Shown here piece by piece: positions 35,301 to 45,274 of a stretch of DNA of 64,000 bases. The stretch spans positions 36,222,887-36,286,886 of the forward strand of contig CM046299.1 in NCBI GenBank assembly GCA_025267735.1, written 5' to 3'. The stretch comes from Mactra quadrangularis (taxonomy: Eukaryota; Mollusca; Bivalvia; Venerida; Mactridae). Within the stretch, counting starts at the first letter, position 1. Each line of letters starts with the position of its first letter. The notes beneath the pieces are model-generated. The model worked only from the letters and a program-made list of their open reading frames with translations. It made no database searches and was not told the DNA's origin. Both the position numbers and the translations under genes were made by a program.

Positions 35301-37385
35301 ATCAAATACTATCTCTGGTTCATCACTTTCTTCTATCATTTGTTCTTCAAAGTCACCAGTCACAGGGTTCAGTACAGTTATCATTGTCTGTTTAATTACT
35401 GGAATTTTCTTTACATCTTCAGAGTTATCAACTGTTTTCTCTATATTATCACCATTATTTTCCGTAGCTAAGTCATTAGCTATCACACTTGGTACGGATT
35501 GTTTATCATCATTATCAAGCTTATTATCATCATCATGATGTTGTATATGATATATATAAGTTCCTCTACTCTCAAACGATTGTTTACATATTTCACACAT
35601 AATCTGACTATCCTCTAATGCACTCCTGTGAGTTTTCAAATGCCTCTCATAATACTGCTTCTTAGTGAACGTTCTATTGCATTCCTGGCAAGGGAAGACA
35701 ACTTTAGGAGTTTCTTCACCAGTTTTTAGTTCAGCTTTGATATCTTTAAGTTTCTTATAGACAACTGATTGTTCCTGAGTAGGTGCTGGTTCCACAATGT
35801 TTTCAATATAATGGCTTTTATCATAGACATAATTCTTATATTTCTTTCCTGCATGAATTGTACGCATATGTTTAACTAATGAATTATCACTGGAATATGA
35901 CCATTGACATATATCACATGAAAATTGAGAATGAGCTCGTTTTACATGTGTAACAAAAGTCTCCTTATTAATGTTAGTGTTACAAATGATACAAGTTAAC
36001 TGCGATGGAACATTGGGTTTTGAGAGCTCATGATCTCTGTGGTATTTCATATGATAAATATAATAACCTTTCTCTTTTACATGATAGGAGTAATCACATA
36101 CCTCACAATTAAATCTATTTGGATCTTTCACATGAAATTGTACATGAGCAGTTAAGTCAGATTTCTTAGCAAATGATTGATCACATTTTGAACAACCAAA
36201 TTTCAGCTTCATTTCACTGACTTGTGGTTCTGTTACTTTATTTAATTCTAAAGTCTTATGATCGTTGGCATTAGTTTTCTTTAGATCATCAAGCTTGTGT
36301 GTTTTCAATTTTTGTATTTCTTGTTTCTCTCTTAGATTTTGCATCACTTCTTTCTTTCTTTTCTTTAAATCCTTAATCACTTCTTTTCTACTTTTTTTCA
36401 TCTGTAGACCTGACATATCTTCTTCTCCAACTTGGTTTACAACCTTTCCATCTGACATCTCTACAACAGCTGGTTTCACCTTGGTATCAAACCTTGCGCT
36501 TGAGTTATCAAGTTCATTTCTATGCTGGTTCATCAGATGAGCTACACATTCAGTCTTTTGTAAGAAGACAAGGTCACATTTCTCACACGGGTGAACATCA
36601 TGACGTTTTAAATGAACAAACAGATCTACCTTACATATCTCTTCATCACAGATTTGACAATCTATAAACCTCTCCTGGTCACTATTATCAAATGTTGTAT
36701 CTATAGACCCACCAGTCAATGGCACAGCTTTCTTAGTACCGACTTGTAACTCTCTTTGATGATAACTACGTACAGTGTCAACCTGGCTATGTACTCTCTG
36801 TACATGTTGCAGATATTTACCTTTATGTTCAAAGTTTAGGTCACAGAATTCACAATAGTATAAATGTATATCTCGAGAATGGAGAGCTTCGTGTCGAGAA
36901 CATTTAGATTTCTTCTTAAATACTTTCTTGCATATTTTACATTCATATTGAGGAGATTGAGTGTGTGTTTTCACGTGATCTAAATAGTGAGCATGTTTAC
37001 TAAATGTCCGACCACATTCACATTTTGTATGTTCAGGCGCAGGCAATCTTACAGAATTGTTGAGAGAATTATTAGCTGGAATATTGGTTTGTTCAACATT
37101 AGAGGTTAGTCTCAGATCAGAATTGCCTGGTAGATAAACACTTTCATTCTTTGGTGTACCATGATGTACCATTGGTTCTTGCTTTATGTTTTTACTTTGA
37201 GCAATCATTTCTGGTACATGAGATTTTAAGTGTGTTTGTAATTCAATGATAGAATGAAACTGAGCCTGACATATAGAACATCTTATATCTTGTCTAGTTT
37301 CCAGGTTAACTGAAGGTACTGGTTCAACACTTAACTTATAGTCTTGTTGACTTGGTAGAGCATGGGAAGGCACTGGAGCATATAC
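32358..37385 (-). CDS. Zinc-finger gene, terminal exon (24 C2H2 fingers)
   Basis: This 5028-bp exon encodes residues 552-2226 and ends in TAA. Fingers are C-x2-C-x12-H-x3/4-H units, many as pairs of one standard and one weak finger (for example YECKICKKVF, YYCEFCDLNF, FPCQECNRTF, IMCEICKQSF). One finger has C-x-C spacing (CECGRTF, residue ~673). After finger 18 of the exon comes a ~36-residue non-finger patch (FDCKTGRVFEVLSDCITEIK), then an acidic/Ser-rich and Lys/Arg-rich stretch (~1545-1725) with eight consecutive Asp. Two finger pairs follow (~1740-1800, ~1894-1966), then an acidic Ser/Thr-rich spacer and a final pair at 2168-2221. Linkers mostly lack TGEKP, so classical tandem DNA reading is not implied; RNA or protein binding is possible. 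A large intronless C-terminal exon is common in such genes. Confidence 0.93.
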   Translation of the reverse strand, partial: VYAPVPSHALPSQQDYKLSVEPVPSVNLETRQDIRCSICQAQFHSIIELQTHLKSHVPEMIAQSKNIKQEPMVHHGTPKNESVYLPGNSDLRLTSNVEQTNIPANNSLNNSVRLPAPEHTKCECGRTFSKHAHYLDHVKTHTQSPQYECKICKKVFKKKSKCSRHEALHSRDIHLYYCEFCDLNFEHKGKYLQHVQRVHSQVDTVRSYHQRELQVGTKKAVPLTGGSIDTTFDNSDQERFIDCQICDEEICKVDLFVHLKRHDVHPCEKCDLVFLQKTECVAHLMNQHRNELDNSSARFDTKVKPAVVEMSDGKVVNQVGEEDMSGLQMKKSRKEVIKDLKKRKKEVMQNLREKQEIQKLKTHKLDDLKKTNANDHKTLELNKVTEPQVSEMKLKFGCSKCDQSFAKKSDLTAHVQFHVKDPNRFNCEVCDYSYHVKEKGYYIYHMKYHRDHELSKPNVPSQLTCIICNTNINKETFVTHVKRAHSQFSCDICQWSYSSDNSLVKHMRTIHAGKKYKNYVYDKSHYIENIVEPAPTQEQSVVYKKLKDIKAELKTGEETPKVVFPCQECNRTFTKKQYYERHLKTHRSALEDSQIMCEICKQSFESRGTYIYHIQHHDDDNKLDNDDKQSVPSVIANDLATENNGDNIEKTVDNSEDVKKIPVIKQTMITVLNPVTGDFEEQMIEESDEPEIVFDIKLFEDPLPSNDDDDTDKNEDDTKVNVNDIVGDIVYCKLCNKSLKRNDLVEHTKSHQTFNCDFCQYSFTKKARYLDHCRVLHLSDFIEKEIERFEQTERSQVEDVCNSSEQKEKDQHRRKKSTKVVNCPLCTVECKLDKFVEHVKTHNKLEFLCKFCDMVFSKKTYLQMHEKSHELISFEKTELPYPKCCPYCEIPLKSRDNYLTHLVEHSRKTKLKCKVCDVVFTNEKNLENHTKTLHDQNIKVYWTHDGEGMKFDCKTGRVFEVLSDCITEIKEINELFKQFGLPTIWTSSTPKKFKSSAGAKSKVKEDKSSSEGSESVESSESEEKVNVETSDEDYVPERTLRKRKSKKSSSESEDVDDDDDDDDFVTEEESDESRHATKRRRSHRGSVKSEQTEIYKHRSTRTRSLVKKPEIRVKHTVTKLKSIPGRVLRSTLESKSFKMEEKQEILKRKPEEENKSSSESPKKRRSEVDKLSFEEVVKVNDNQDFPEKCPVCGIAQFSLSNYEKHSKMHDDTVTVTKDVTNEPDSIICPVCKQTFTRKCNMLIHIKHRHKEFKLRSLKKIDHKKLNVKSVVNRSLRTRKQVSKDDTKSIQELSTPLKGSKLVVRLSPIDVAERIRNVKENGGYGKKHGKKMLQSIEKKSLYTCEQCKKTFNQRWNYAQHLQSHKRESRKKEKDAKLNMNRKDVKKKEKESKPFSCKDCSESFKKKRDLYIHTKVHFTDPAEEDENGLNTSTCETSVLDDSCKTESSVLDNSTDSMNDSYTDINDTSITTSDVSMITEDTKSLDEHPKTDTTEITEKVDSDVDAESHKVNNSEPVVKDIKTNDVDSLKDENVAQNNNEEHAKVVDNEDDKSKLQRTPSVNKLSAVTAVTKWKARVTELLTSQIELNATKKQDDVEKPQVQKVKDYLSTRGKTQKLKYECRICGDISDQEGVFKSHMKVHLDELPPHCNKCDIYFMAIYPKRRLLEHNRKKHPELNS

Positions 37386-40300
37386 CTGAAATACAGAATA
37401 TTATGTGTTAGAAATAAGCACTTGCACTGCAAAGTTGAAAACGACCGGGCAAGTTAGTTACAATTGTAGCTGTTCCACTGGACAAGTCAGCATTTCAGTA
37501 CTTAAAACCCATTTGCATAAAAGTCAGGGAGTACACTTTTACAAACTTTCTACCTGCTGTAGTCATCAGAATGGGGAACCAATTAAGTTTTAAACACTTT
37601 TAACGTTAGAAAGGATAATATGTCAGTTAAAGCTATATCAGGGTTCTCACTAGGATTTCACAAGTAGGAGTCCAGGACTCCCTTCTGAGAAAAGTTGGAG
37701 TCCCAAAGCCAAAAGTTGGAGTCCCACTGCCAAAAGTTGGAGTCCCACATTTTTGCCCTTGATATATTATAACTTTTAATGTTACGCAATTATAGTATCT
37801 GTCATAATTGGCAAAAGACCCATGTGTAAATGCACTATGGCAATGCTTCTGTTTTTTGTTTTATATGTTGTCCAACTGACTGGCTGTCCAAACTCACAAA
37901 ATGACTCAGATTTTCAAATGATAAAACTTGCAATAATAGAAATTTAAAGTATAAACAAACTATTCATGTAATTTACATTTGCAGTGTAAATGAATTTATA
38001 CTTCATTAAATGTTTTATTCAACATTCACAGAACATGGTGATTTTGTATCAAGTTGTAACCTAAAATTATATATTTTTCATTTCAATTGGGAAAAAATGT
38101 GTCAGTTGTGTTTCATATTCAATATACTCACTCCAATTGACATATCCTTCCAGTTTAGCCCTTTTGCTTGAAGGTATATGTTCATATGGGTTTAAATGCA
38201 GTAATGGCATTTTTGGAAAATCAATGTCCTCAATATTAACCTTTCTTTGTTTAAAAAAATTCTGTTAATTGACTCTGCTTTATTCTATCAAATATTAATT
38301 TATTTTACATGTAGAAGTGCATGCTTATTGTTGATTAAGAGTCTGAAACACGACTTTATAGCTTATAGGTCGCATGACGACTTCTTATACAATTTTCTTA
38401 TAGTCAGTTTGAATCATTTGGTGTTTATTCTTGAAATCGAATACAAGAGGAAAATTTCCCGTTCCTTTTTGCAATATTAAGAATACCAATAATCAAAATA
38501 CTAAGGTAATAAAATGATAAAAGTAGATTTAACAACGTATCACTTGAATTGGCGATAGCGTCGGTCGCGAAAATATATGACAATAAAGCACAGGGATTGA
38601 AGGGTTTTAATTTTTACGATATGAAATGACTATTAATGAATAATAACTCCTTTGATTATAAATGATGACAAAATAAGTTGAATGATATACCATTCCTTTC
38701 TTAAGGAATTTTACGATTTGTTTATTATCTAATCTGAAGTTATTGTTATTGTCACCTTTAATTGTCTTTAAAAAAATCAACCAATTACGTATTTTTAAAC
38801 TGCTTCATTACATGCTCATAATTTAATACAATTATCAGCTTAACGGCAAACATTACTAAAGTTTTATCTACTCGAATCATTGCAATATCACAGCTTGACA
38901 CATCTTTGTTAAAAGCAACTGTTTGATTACGTAAGCGATGTTATCTAGCCGACATGTAACTCTATTGATTTTTAGCGGACGCTGATTGGCCGGCCAGATG
39001 GCGTACGCTCCGCCTTTTTATTGAACATAAGATAAACTTCACTCCTAATTTTCAATTATAGTTAAACGTTTGGCCGAAAAATTTGACGCATATCGGGACT
39101 CGTATCTGGCTCTGTTTGATTACGTAAGCGATGTTATCGAGCCGACATGTAACACTATTGATTTTTTAGCGGACGCTGATTGGCCGAGATGGCGTACGCT
39201 CCGCCTTTTTATTAAACATAAGATAAACTTTACACTTGATTTTCAATTACAGTTAAACGTTTGGCCGAAAATTTGACGCGTATCGGGACTCGTATCTGGC
39301 TTTTTTACGCGTCTAAATGGCCGAAGTACGCGTCCAGATACGCAGAATTAAGCGTTTCCGAGAACCCTGTATATGAAGTACCTCATGTGAATATTGTACA
39401 AAATGTTATTGTAAGTTGTTTAGTATTAGGCATTATATGCATAAATACCTTCCTTAAAAAGGATAAAGTCTAAGACCTGTGCACTGCAATTAGAAATATT
39501 TGCTTTCAGTCTCTAGCTACCATAAAATTATATAATTAAATCTCCTCAATTCGACATTAAGCTAATAAATCAATATCCCACTCAAAATTACAAACATCAT
39601 TAGCAACAGTATATATCTTTAGTTACTGTAAAACATTTTTTGTCTAAATTACAAGTGTTCTTCTGTCTTAAACAATCTCCATAAATAACACATTTTTATT
39701 AAAAAGATGATTTACTTCAAGGACCTACCTAAAGTCATTAGCTAACATTATATTTCACTACATTTTATCATTGACAGGGCTTTTTCAGCCTATCTCACAG
39801 GCCGAATATGGGCCCCATTCCCAATGCCAAATAGTGACCATTTTTCCCAATTTCAAGAAAAATATTCCCAATCTTGTTAAATAATTCCCTTTGAACCAGA
39901 TGTATTTTGTCTACGAGATTTCATGTAAAAATAATAAATACATGAGAATTTGCATTGAATGCCTCATTGAACTGTCAGAACAGAAAGATTTAATGCAGAA
40001 CAATTAATGATGAAATTTCCATATTGAGTTTATTAAACTTGATTTGTCGATATTTTTCCCCAAATCAGACTATTTACAGCGTTGAAAATTCCCAATTTGG
40101 GCTGGGGCCTTTTTCCCAACCCCCCCTGAAAAAGCCCTGATTGAACAATCTCTAAATAATCAGATCAATTATCTAATAAGCTGATTAATTACCCACATAG
40201 TTATATTGATGGCATCATGTAAAACCTGTGTTCTTGATTAATTATATAATTAACTAAGTTGTCACATAAAAACAAATGTGCCCTCAGTATTTAGCTAAGG

Positions 40301-43300
40301 CAAACTATTTTTCTAACCCTGAAATTTCTACTAATCTTTTTTGTGCAAAAATTCTATCAAAATGTGATAATTATATGACTGAGCCCCGAGAAAATTGTAG
40401 ATGAAAATTAATGTCATTGTGACATTCTAACCATGTAGCATAGCATAGCTATATTTATAACTTTAAAGTCAGGCCACACTTTTTATATTTTTAGTCTTAC
40501 GAGAATTTTCTTGAAAAAATTAGTACGGTAGGTCGAAATAAAAACTTTAAAAAAAAATATTTAAGTATTAAGATGTCAATTACAATTGACTTTCAAACCC
40601 ATTTTGTACAAGCTCAGAGTGAAATTGATATTTATCTTAGCAATTCACTGACATTTTCTCAATTTGTGTGATAATTGACACATAGAGCTTATTTGTACTG
40701 GGATGGGCTCGGTTTTTCTTTTTTTGGTGCAAAAATAAGTACGGTGGGTAATAAAAAAATCAATAACCAAGATTTTTTTTTTCAATTTCTGAAAAATTAG
40801 GGACGAGATTTTTGTAAGACGAAAAATTAATCATAAAAGGTCCGGCCTCATTAAAACAGAGGAAATAATTACTTTCTAATTACGCCTCATATACACTAGC
40901 CTGAATCAATTCTAACAAGTCTTGGGCTTAGTTCTAGTGGGTTATGACAATGAATGAGAAATAATAAAATGCTTAACTACTCCAGTTCTTGATTAAGTCA
41001 TGATAATAATACAAGTCCAGTCACCAGGAAACTCAACAGTTAATTACTGGACAGTACGTCCAGTGAAGATCAAAGTTTTACAGGATCAACCCAAGTCTTA
41101 CAGGACTGGAGACACTTTACATATTTTGATGAATTGAAAACTGTTTGGATGAGATCAAAATTTTCATCGGACAGTCAGTCCTGTAAACCTGCAGATCTAG
41201 ACCGACCTAATTTTTTACAGGATTCGTCCGTCTGTCTGCCATTTATCTCTGATGACTGCAAGTCTTTCTATACCTGATTGAGTTTCCTAGATCACTGACC
41301 CTTTAAAGACCACCTGTCTTATACAATCACATTTCATTGTTCCCACTGTAAATGCTCAAGGTAGATTTTAGTGTTTAAGTAAAAATAAAATACCTGAGTT
41401 TGTGGGTGATTTCCTGGATACAGTTGACTGTTAGTAGAGTGAGATGACCCTGGGACATTCTGGAATGATCTAGACTGATCCATGGAGTTAGTTACTTTCT
41501 GTAGGTGTGAATTATTCATTTGAAGATTATGTGGAATGCCTGTTTGGTACAAGGAATGGTTGGAGACTGGTAGATTCTGTGGTGATGGACCATAGTGTAA
41601 TGTCTGAGTAGGATTCATATCTTGTTGTTCTACACTAGATTTATCATTGATATTAGCTGTCCCTGGGTGGTAATAGTTCAATGATGGCATAGCAAGCTTG
41701 TCTATACCATACGGTGTAACCTGGCCTTGACTAGGTATACCTTGCTGGTAATATTGGCTTGCTGGACTAAATAACTTGCCAACACTATACTGGTTGCTAT
41801 GGTAAGTGTCATTAATGTCTAATCCTGGTGAAGACTGGTAATGTGTTTTAGGAACACCATAATAAGCATCAGGTTTCTGTATGGTATGTTGTCTAGTATC
41901 AAGATTATTGTCTGATCTACCAACTGTATGAGATGATGACATAGGATGAGAAGAGAGATGATCTGTGGCTTGACCTGGTATACTATCATAGAATGGAAGA
42001 AGATGTTGTTGATGTCTACCATCACCAATCTGAAATACATACAAGTTATTTGATTTCTTATTTTGAGCAAGTATAGAAATGTTTGGCCGCCCGGCTAGCT
42101 CAGTTAGCACTCAAGTCTACTGATTGAGGGGTCGTGGGTTTGATTCCCGGACGAAGCATACTTTAGTGGAGCTTGGTCATGAAATTATTTCTACGGCCTT
42201 TCTCCCTCCTACCAATGATTTTTAATTATGTAGGGCAGTTGTCAGTCACTGACGAAAGTATGCACTTAGTAGTTGGATAACAGCTAAATCCAGAGATTTA
42301 GCCTTTTCAGGAGGAGTGAGTGGGTTGACTGACTGCCGTTATTGACCTATACAATATGTTGCTACGGTGTTAAACCAAACAAACAAACAGACATAGAAAT
42401 GTTGTAAAGAAATAACATAAAAACAAAGAAGAAAAGCTTCATTATTCTAAAAACAAGTGTTTCATTCAGTCACAACCATTCTTAAAAGTTATACAAAGGA
42501 ACATTTTTGATAATTTCGTTTCAAGCACTAAAACATAGCCATGGAGCCAATTTCTATCTTATGTTATTTCTAGGCAACAGCAAATGACAGACAAACAGTT
42601 TCTATGGATACATTATCAGTCCATCGAAAAATCCACTAGCCTTCTTCCGGGCTTCTTGAATTTGCAAGTAAACTTCGCTGTTGAGCGAATTAAGTCTTTT
42701 CAAAATTCACCACTTTTTTCTGGTGCAAAGTGGAAAAAGTATTTCCTGCATAATTTCATTATGTATTATGAATATAAAATAAATATACTAAACACAATAT
42801 GTCTACAATAATTTTTCAATAAAAAAAATGAGAGAAAATATGAAAAAACTGTGTGTGAAGAAACATTCTGACCCCAGTGTATAACATGTTAATTACTTAA
42901 TACTGGTCAACAAATATGTATCTCCAACTTTTTCATCTTTATTAACAATTTCATTTAAACCTATAAAAATAAGATTAAAATAGGAAGCATATATTTACCT
43001 GTGGTTGTGATGTTGTTCTATTAGTCAAAGAATGTACATTAGTTGACATTGACACATTAGACATAGAACTTGGAGGATTTAAACTAGTAACCCTTGGTAA
43101 TAAGCCAACATTCTGAGAGTCCAAATCTTTCCTGAAGTAAACAAAACATATAGAGGATATTTGTTTATTTCGGTGTAGGATCCATTTTTATTTCACGAGT
43201 GAGCTAAGGATGCAATATTTTCACAAGTGGCATAGCCACAAGTGAAAATATAATAAATATTATATAATATAATTAATATCATTAGCTCACAAATAAATAA

Positions 43301-45143
43301 ATAGATCTTACACCGAAATAAACAGATTTTCTGTTTATAATATGCTTCAAACTGGCTATTTGTAAAGTTTAAGCATGTGTTATTAGAACAGCGCATCTAA
43401 ACAGTGAAAAATAACAAATTTATTTTCATTGTTTCAAAACAGTGGAATATTAATTTATATTTCACCAATAAATTCCAGTATTCCACTGGAAAGCAAATAA
43501 TAAACGTATATATTTTTATTGATTTTGTATGTGAATGAATGTGCTAATCTATATTGGTATTATAATAGAATTTTGAATTGATTTTATGAGTTTAACTTAA
43601 AAGCACAAATTGAAAAGTAAGTTAATTAAATCCAATAAGGCAACATAGATGGACAAGCACACTTTTCCCTTTAAACCTCAAGAGTTGTTATGATTATGAA
43701 GTGTATAGGTTATCTTTAATGCATTCAGAATACATAAATTTTACACAAACAATAACAAGATAAAAACTAACTTTATCTAGTTACAGTATCACAGTCCCTG
43801 TAGTAAAATACATATATTGTTCATATAAAAAAGAAATGAAAACTGTTGAACAACTATGAAAACAATTAAATATAACATGTATGCAATATACTATAGATGT
43901 GTGGTCATATTTTAACTATTTTATGAAAATGCCGATAACTGGTGTGATTTCTAGGGTTTATCTCATAATCAGATCTTTGCCAAAGAATTTAATTTTAAAA
44001 ATGAAAGACCCCAAAGGCCAGACTTTTGAAATTTATTTGGGCCCAAAGGAAACAGGTGTTTTGCCGACACTCTTGCTTATCTGATTAAGATTTTCATTCT
44101 TTCTTATGCATGCATGCAGAAACAGAAATATGTATTGCATGTTTATAAATTCACTACCATGTACAAGCAACTGATGATTGGTATTGACATGTTTAACATC
44201 CACACATATATCTGCAAGTAACTATTAGACTATACCCTTGAACTAAAAAACAAACAAACCTATATATTTGTTGTGCTTTATCTGGTAGAGAGGCTGGACT
44301 GGAAACCAACACATTCCTATGATCATGTTGAGTACAGGGAATATTCCTTTGATCAACAGGGCTTGCTGGTACCATGTTTCGAGGATCCACTGGGCTGGCT
44401 GGAACCAAATTTCGAGGATCAACAGGACTAGCTGGTACCATGTTTCTAGGGTCCACTGGACTAGCTGGAACCATGTTTCGAGGGTCCACTGGACTAGCTG
44501 GTATCATGTTTCGATGGTCCACTGGGCTGGCTGGTACCATGTTTCTTGGATCCACTGAACTGGCTGGTATCAAATTCCGAGGGTCAGCCGGACTGTTAGG
44601 AAGTATATTTCTCTGATCAGCTGGACTGGAAGCAGCAATATTTCTAGATTCAGCAGGGCTAGATGGAACTAAATTTCTAGGATCTGCTGGGCTTGAAGCA
44701 ATTGTATTTCTTTGTTCAGCAGGACTGGAAGGCAAGATATTATGACGCTCTAATGGACTTGAAGCCATCATAGTTCTAGGATCCACAGGACTAGACACCA
44801 TGTTTCTTGGAGTAGCAGAACTAGAAGGCAAGTAAAAGTCAGACTGGCTGGAAGGTGTAAAATTTCTAGATTCTGTAGGTCTGACAGTAGTATCCGAAGA
44901 TGATGTTCTAAATGGTTGAATAAGTTTATCAAAACTGTCTAAAGTTCCTGTAGACGAGCTAGCAGTATATGGAGGTGCAGGGTTGTCATACATGCTTCTT
45001 GATGATAGTTGTTCAATATGCATTCTTTCATGAACCAAATAATCCCTGTATTGTATAAACTGTTTGTAACAGAATCTACAGGAGTACATATTTTGTTCTG
45101 GCAAACGACTGCCATCCACAACATTGGAGTAATTGTTGTCCAT
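32358..45143 (-). CDS. Multi-C2H2 zinc-finger protein, four coding exons
   Basis: My model joins four minus-strand exons: 45143-44260, 43131-42999, 42029-41394 and 37385-32358. Every junction has AG/GT signals (donors AG|GTTTGT, CAG|GTAAAT, CAG|GTATTT; acceptors TACTTCAG|G, GTATTTCAG|A, GTATTTCAG|G), and the frame stays open with phases 2, 0 and 0, giving 2226 residues. The product is probably a nuclear, nucleic-acid-binding regulator with about 25 C2H2 fingers: one near the N-terminus, eighteen between residues ~587 and ~1485, six more to the C-terminus. Long disordered, acidic and basic segments lie between. The start at 45143 is the first in-frame ATG after an in-frame TAA. I do not recognise the orthologue; the scattered, degenerate fingers are unlike KRAB-type tandem arrays. 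Confidence 0.85.
37683..37755. repeat. Short tandem repeat, ~30-bp spacing
   Basis: AAAAGTTGGAGTCCCA occurs three times in succession, linked by AAGCC or CTGCC. Confidence 0.85.
38921..39295. repeat. 193-bp tandem duplication, CpG-richer
   Basis: The block opening GTTTGATTACGTAAGCGATG and containing GATGGCGTACGCTCCGCC and TAAACGTTTGGCCGAAAA is repeated once at 39114, with small indels. It is CpG-richer than its surroundings. Right of it, GACTCGTATCTGGC and GTCCAGATACGC form a hairpin. No gene is assigned. Confidence 0.8.
39775..40139. mobile_element. hAT-like MITE (365 bp)
   Basis: Ends CAGGGCTTTTTCAG and its exact inverse CTGAAAAAGCCCTG; ATTGA flanks both sides (39770-39774, 40140-40144). 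Internal TTCCCAAT words are numerous. CAGGG ends suggest a hAT-type origin, but hAT elements normally make 8-bp duplications, so the class is tentative. Confidence 0.75.
40471..40848. mobile_element. MITE with AGGCC...GTCTTAC ends
   Basis: The left end AGGCCACACTTTTTATATTT ... AGTCTTACGAG and the right end, inverted, AGGCCGGACCTTTTATGATT ... CGTCTTAC form imperfect TIRs. TACGGTAGGTCGAAATA and TACGGTGGGTAATAA occur as internal repeats. No exact target duplication. Confidence 0.65.
41394..42029 (-). CDS. Zinc-finger gene, coding exon 3
   Basis: 636 bp, phase 0 at both ends, encoding residues 340-551. The sequence is low-complexity and rich in Gln, Ser, Asn, Pro, Tyr and His (for example YYQQGIPSQGQVTPYG), with no zinc finger and no predicted fold. 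It probably serves as a disordered activation or interaction region. The open frame runs a little past both splice sites (YVFQ upstream, VFYFYL downstream), which are intronic by the acceptor and donor signals. Confidence 0.85.
42084..42392 (+). mobile_element. tRNA-derived SINE with (CAAA)n tail
   Basis: The head contains a Pol III A box (GGCTAGCTCAGTTAG) and B box (GGGTTTGATTCCC); a ~200-bp body follows, ending CGGTGTTAAACCAAACAAAC. An exact 11-bp duplication, ATAGAAATGTT, flanks it (42073-42083 and 42393-42403), the signature of LINE-mediated insertion. It lies in zinc-finger gene intron 2, antisense to the gene. The TTAAACCAAAC tail is like that of SINE families described in molluscs. Confidence 0.92.
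42999..43131 (-). CDS. Zinc-finger gene, coding exon 2
   Basis: 133 bp, too short for a simple open-frame scan. It opens with G, completing the Arg codon split by intron 1, and continues K-D-L-D-S-Q-N-V-G-L-L-P to ...T-T-S-Q-P-Q without a stop. Acceptor TTTGTTTACTTCAG|G and donor CAG|GTAAAT are both good. Ser/Asn/Thr-rich, with no domain. Confidence 0.82.
43162..43324. repeat. Foldback MITE in zinc-finger gene intron 1
   Basis: TGTTTATTTCGGTGTAGGAT is inverted at the right end; inside, TATTTTCACAAGTGG and CCACAAGTGAAAATA form a second hairpin around CATAG. It sits just 30 bp upstream of the exon 2 acceptor. A diverged relative with GAGCTCAC and AGCCACGAGTGAAAAT words is near 10885-10955. Confidence 0.85.
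44260..45143 (-). CDS. Zinc-finger gene, first coding exon
   Basis: Encodes residues 1-294 plus two bases of codon 295. A single C2H2 finger is at residues 20-43 (YSCRFCYKQF ... HERMHI). After a Ser-rich linker, residues ~108-282 are about fifteen tandem copies of an 11-residue unit, consensus SPVDPRNMVPA. The open frame passes the donor (…IY|AG|GTTTGT) into intron 1, where FVCFLVQ is not coding. An in-frame TAA eight codons before the ATG supports the start. Plus-strand open frames opposite this exon are shadows of the repeat. Confidence 0.88.
44298..44822 (-). repeat. 33-bp coding tandem repeat in the zinc-finger gene
   Basis: About fifteen 33-bp units encode S-P-[VA]-[DE]-x-R-N-x-[VIA]-[PA]-[AS]. 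The central units (VDPRNMVPAS) are almost identical, while outer units drift (SPLERHNILPS, SPAESRNIAAS). That is the usual pattern of unequal exchange in the middle of an array. Confidence 0.95.
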
Positions 45144-45274
45144 GACTCTTGTAAGGCATAGATCTTAGTAAAAGTCCCAATGTAGCACACATCTATCTAT
45201 CAACACCCAATTCTCAGTTCAACCCATCATGGTGTTACATACAGTACCATTATTAAGTTGATAACTCTGCAAGT
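45144..45274 (-). other. Zinc-finger gene 5'UTR exon part
   Basis: An acceptor, TTCTATTTTCAG|ACTTGCAG, lies at 45275/45274 on the minus strand. It would start a 131-bp leader ahead of the ATG. The leader contains out-of-frame ATGs (for example 45190-45188) that could dampen translation. The upstream exon and promoter were not located. Confidence 0.5.

Larger units (their letters stand above)
37386..41393 (-). other. Zinc-finger gene intron 3 (4.0 kb)
   Basis: Bounded by CAG|GTATTT and TTTCAG|G. It contains a short tandem repeat (37683-37755), a 193-bp tandem duplication (38921-39295) and two MITEs (39775-40139, 40471-40848), listed separately. No additional coding exon is evident. Confidence 0.7.

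Noticed and set aside
33257..36540. Several frames opposite or overlapping the zinc-finger exon
   Set aside because: Shadows of the 5-kb coding exon; Ser- and Phe-rich composition reflects antisense of Lys/Asp codons.
39070..39473. Two plus-strand frames of ~70 codons
   Set aside because: They start within the 193-bp tandem duplication and share no domain; chance frames from the duplicated GC-richer block.
44319..44616. Two plus-strand open frames with repeated GLAGTMFRGST peptides
   Set aside because: They are antisense shadows of the 33-bp coding repeat in the zinc-finger gene.
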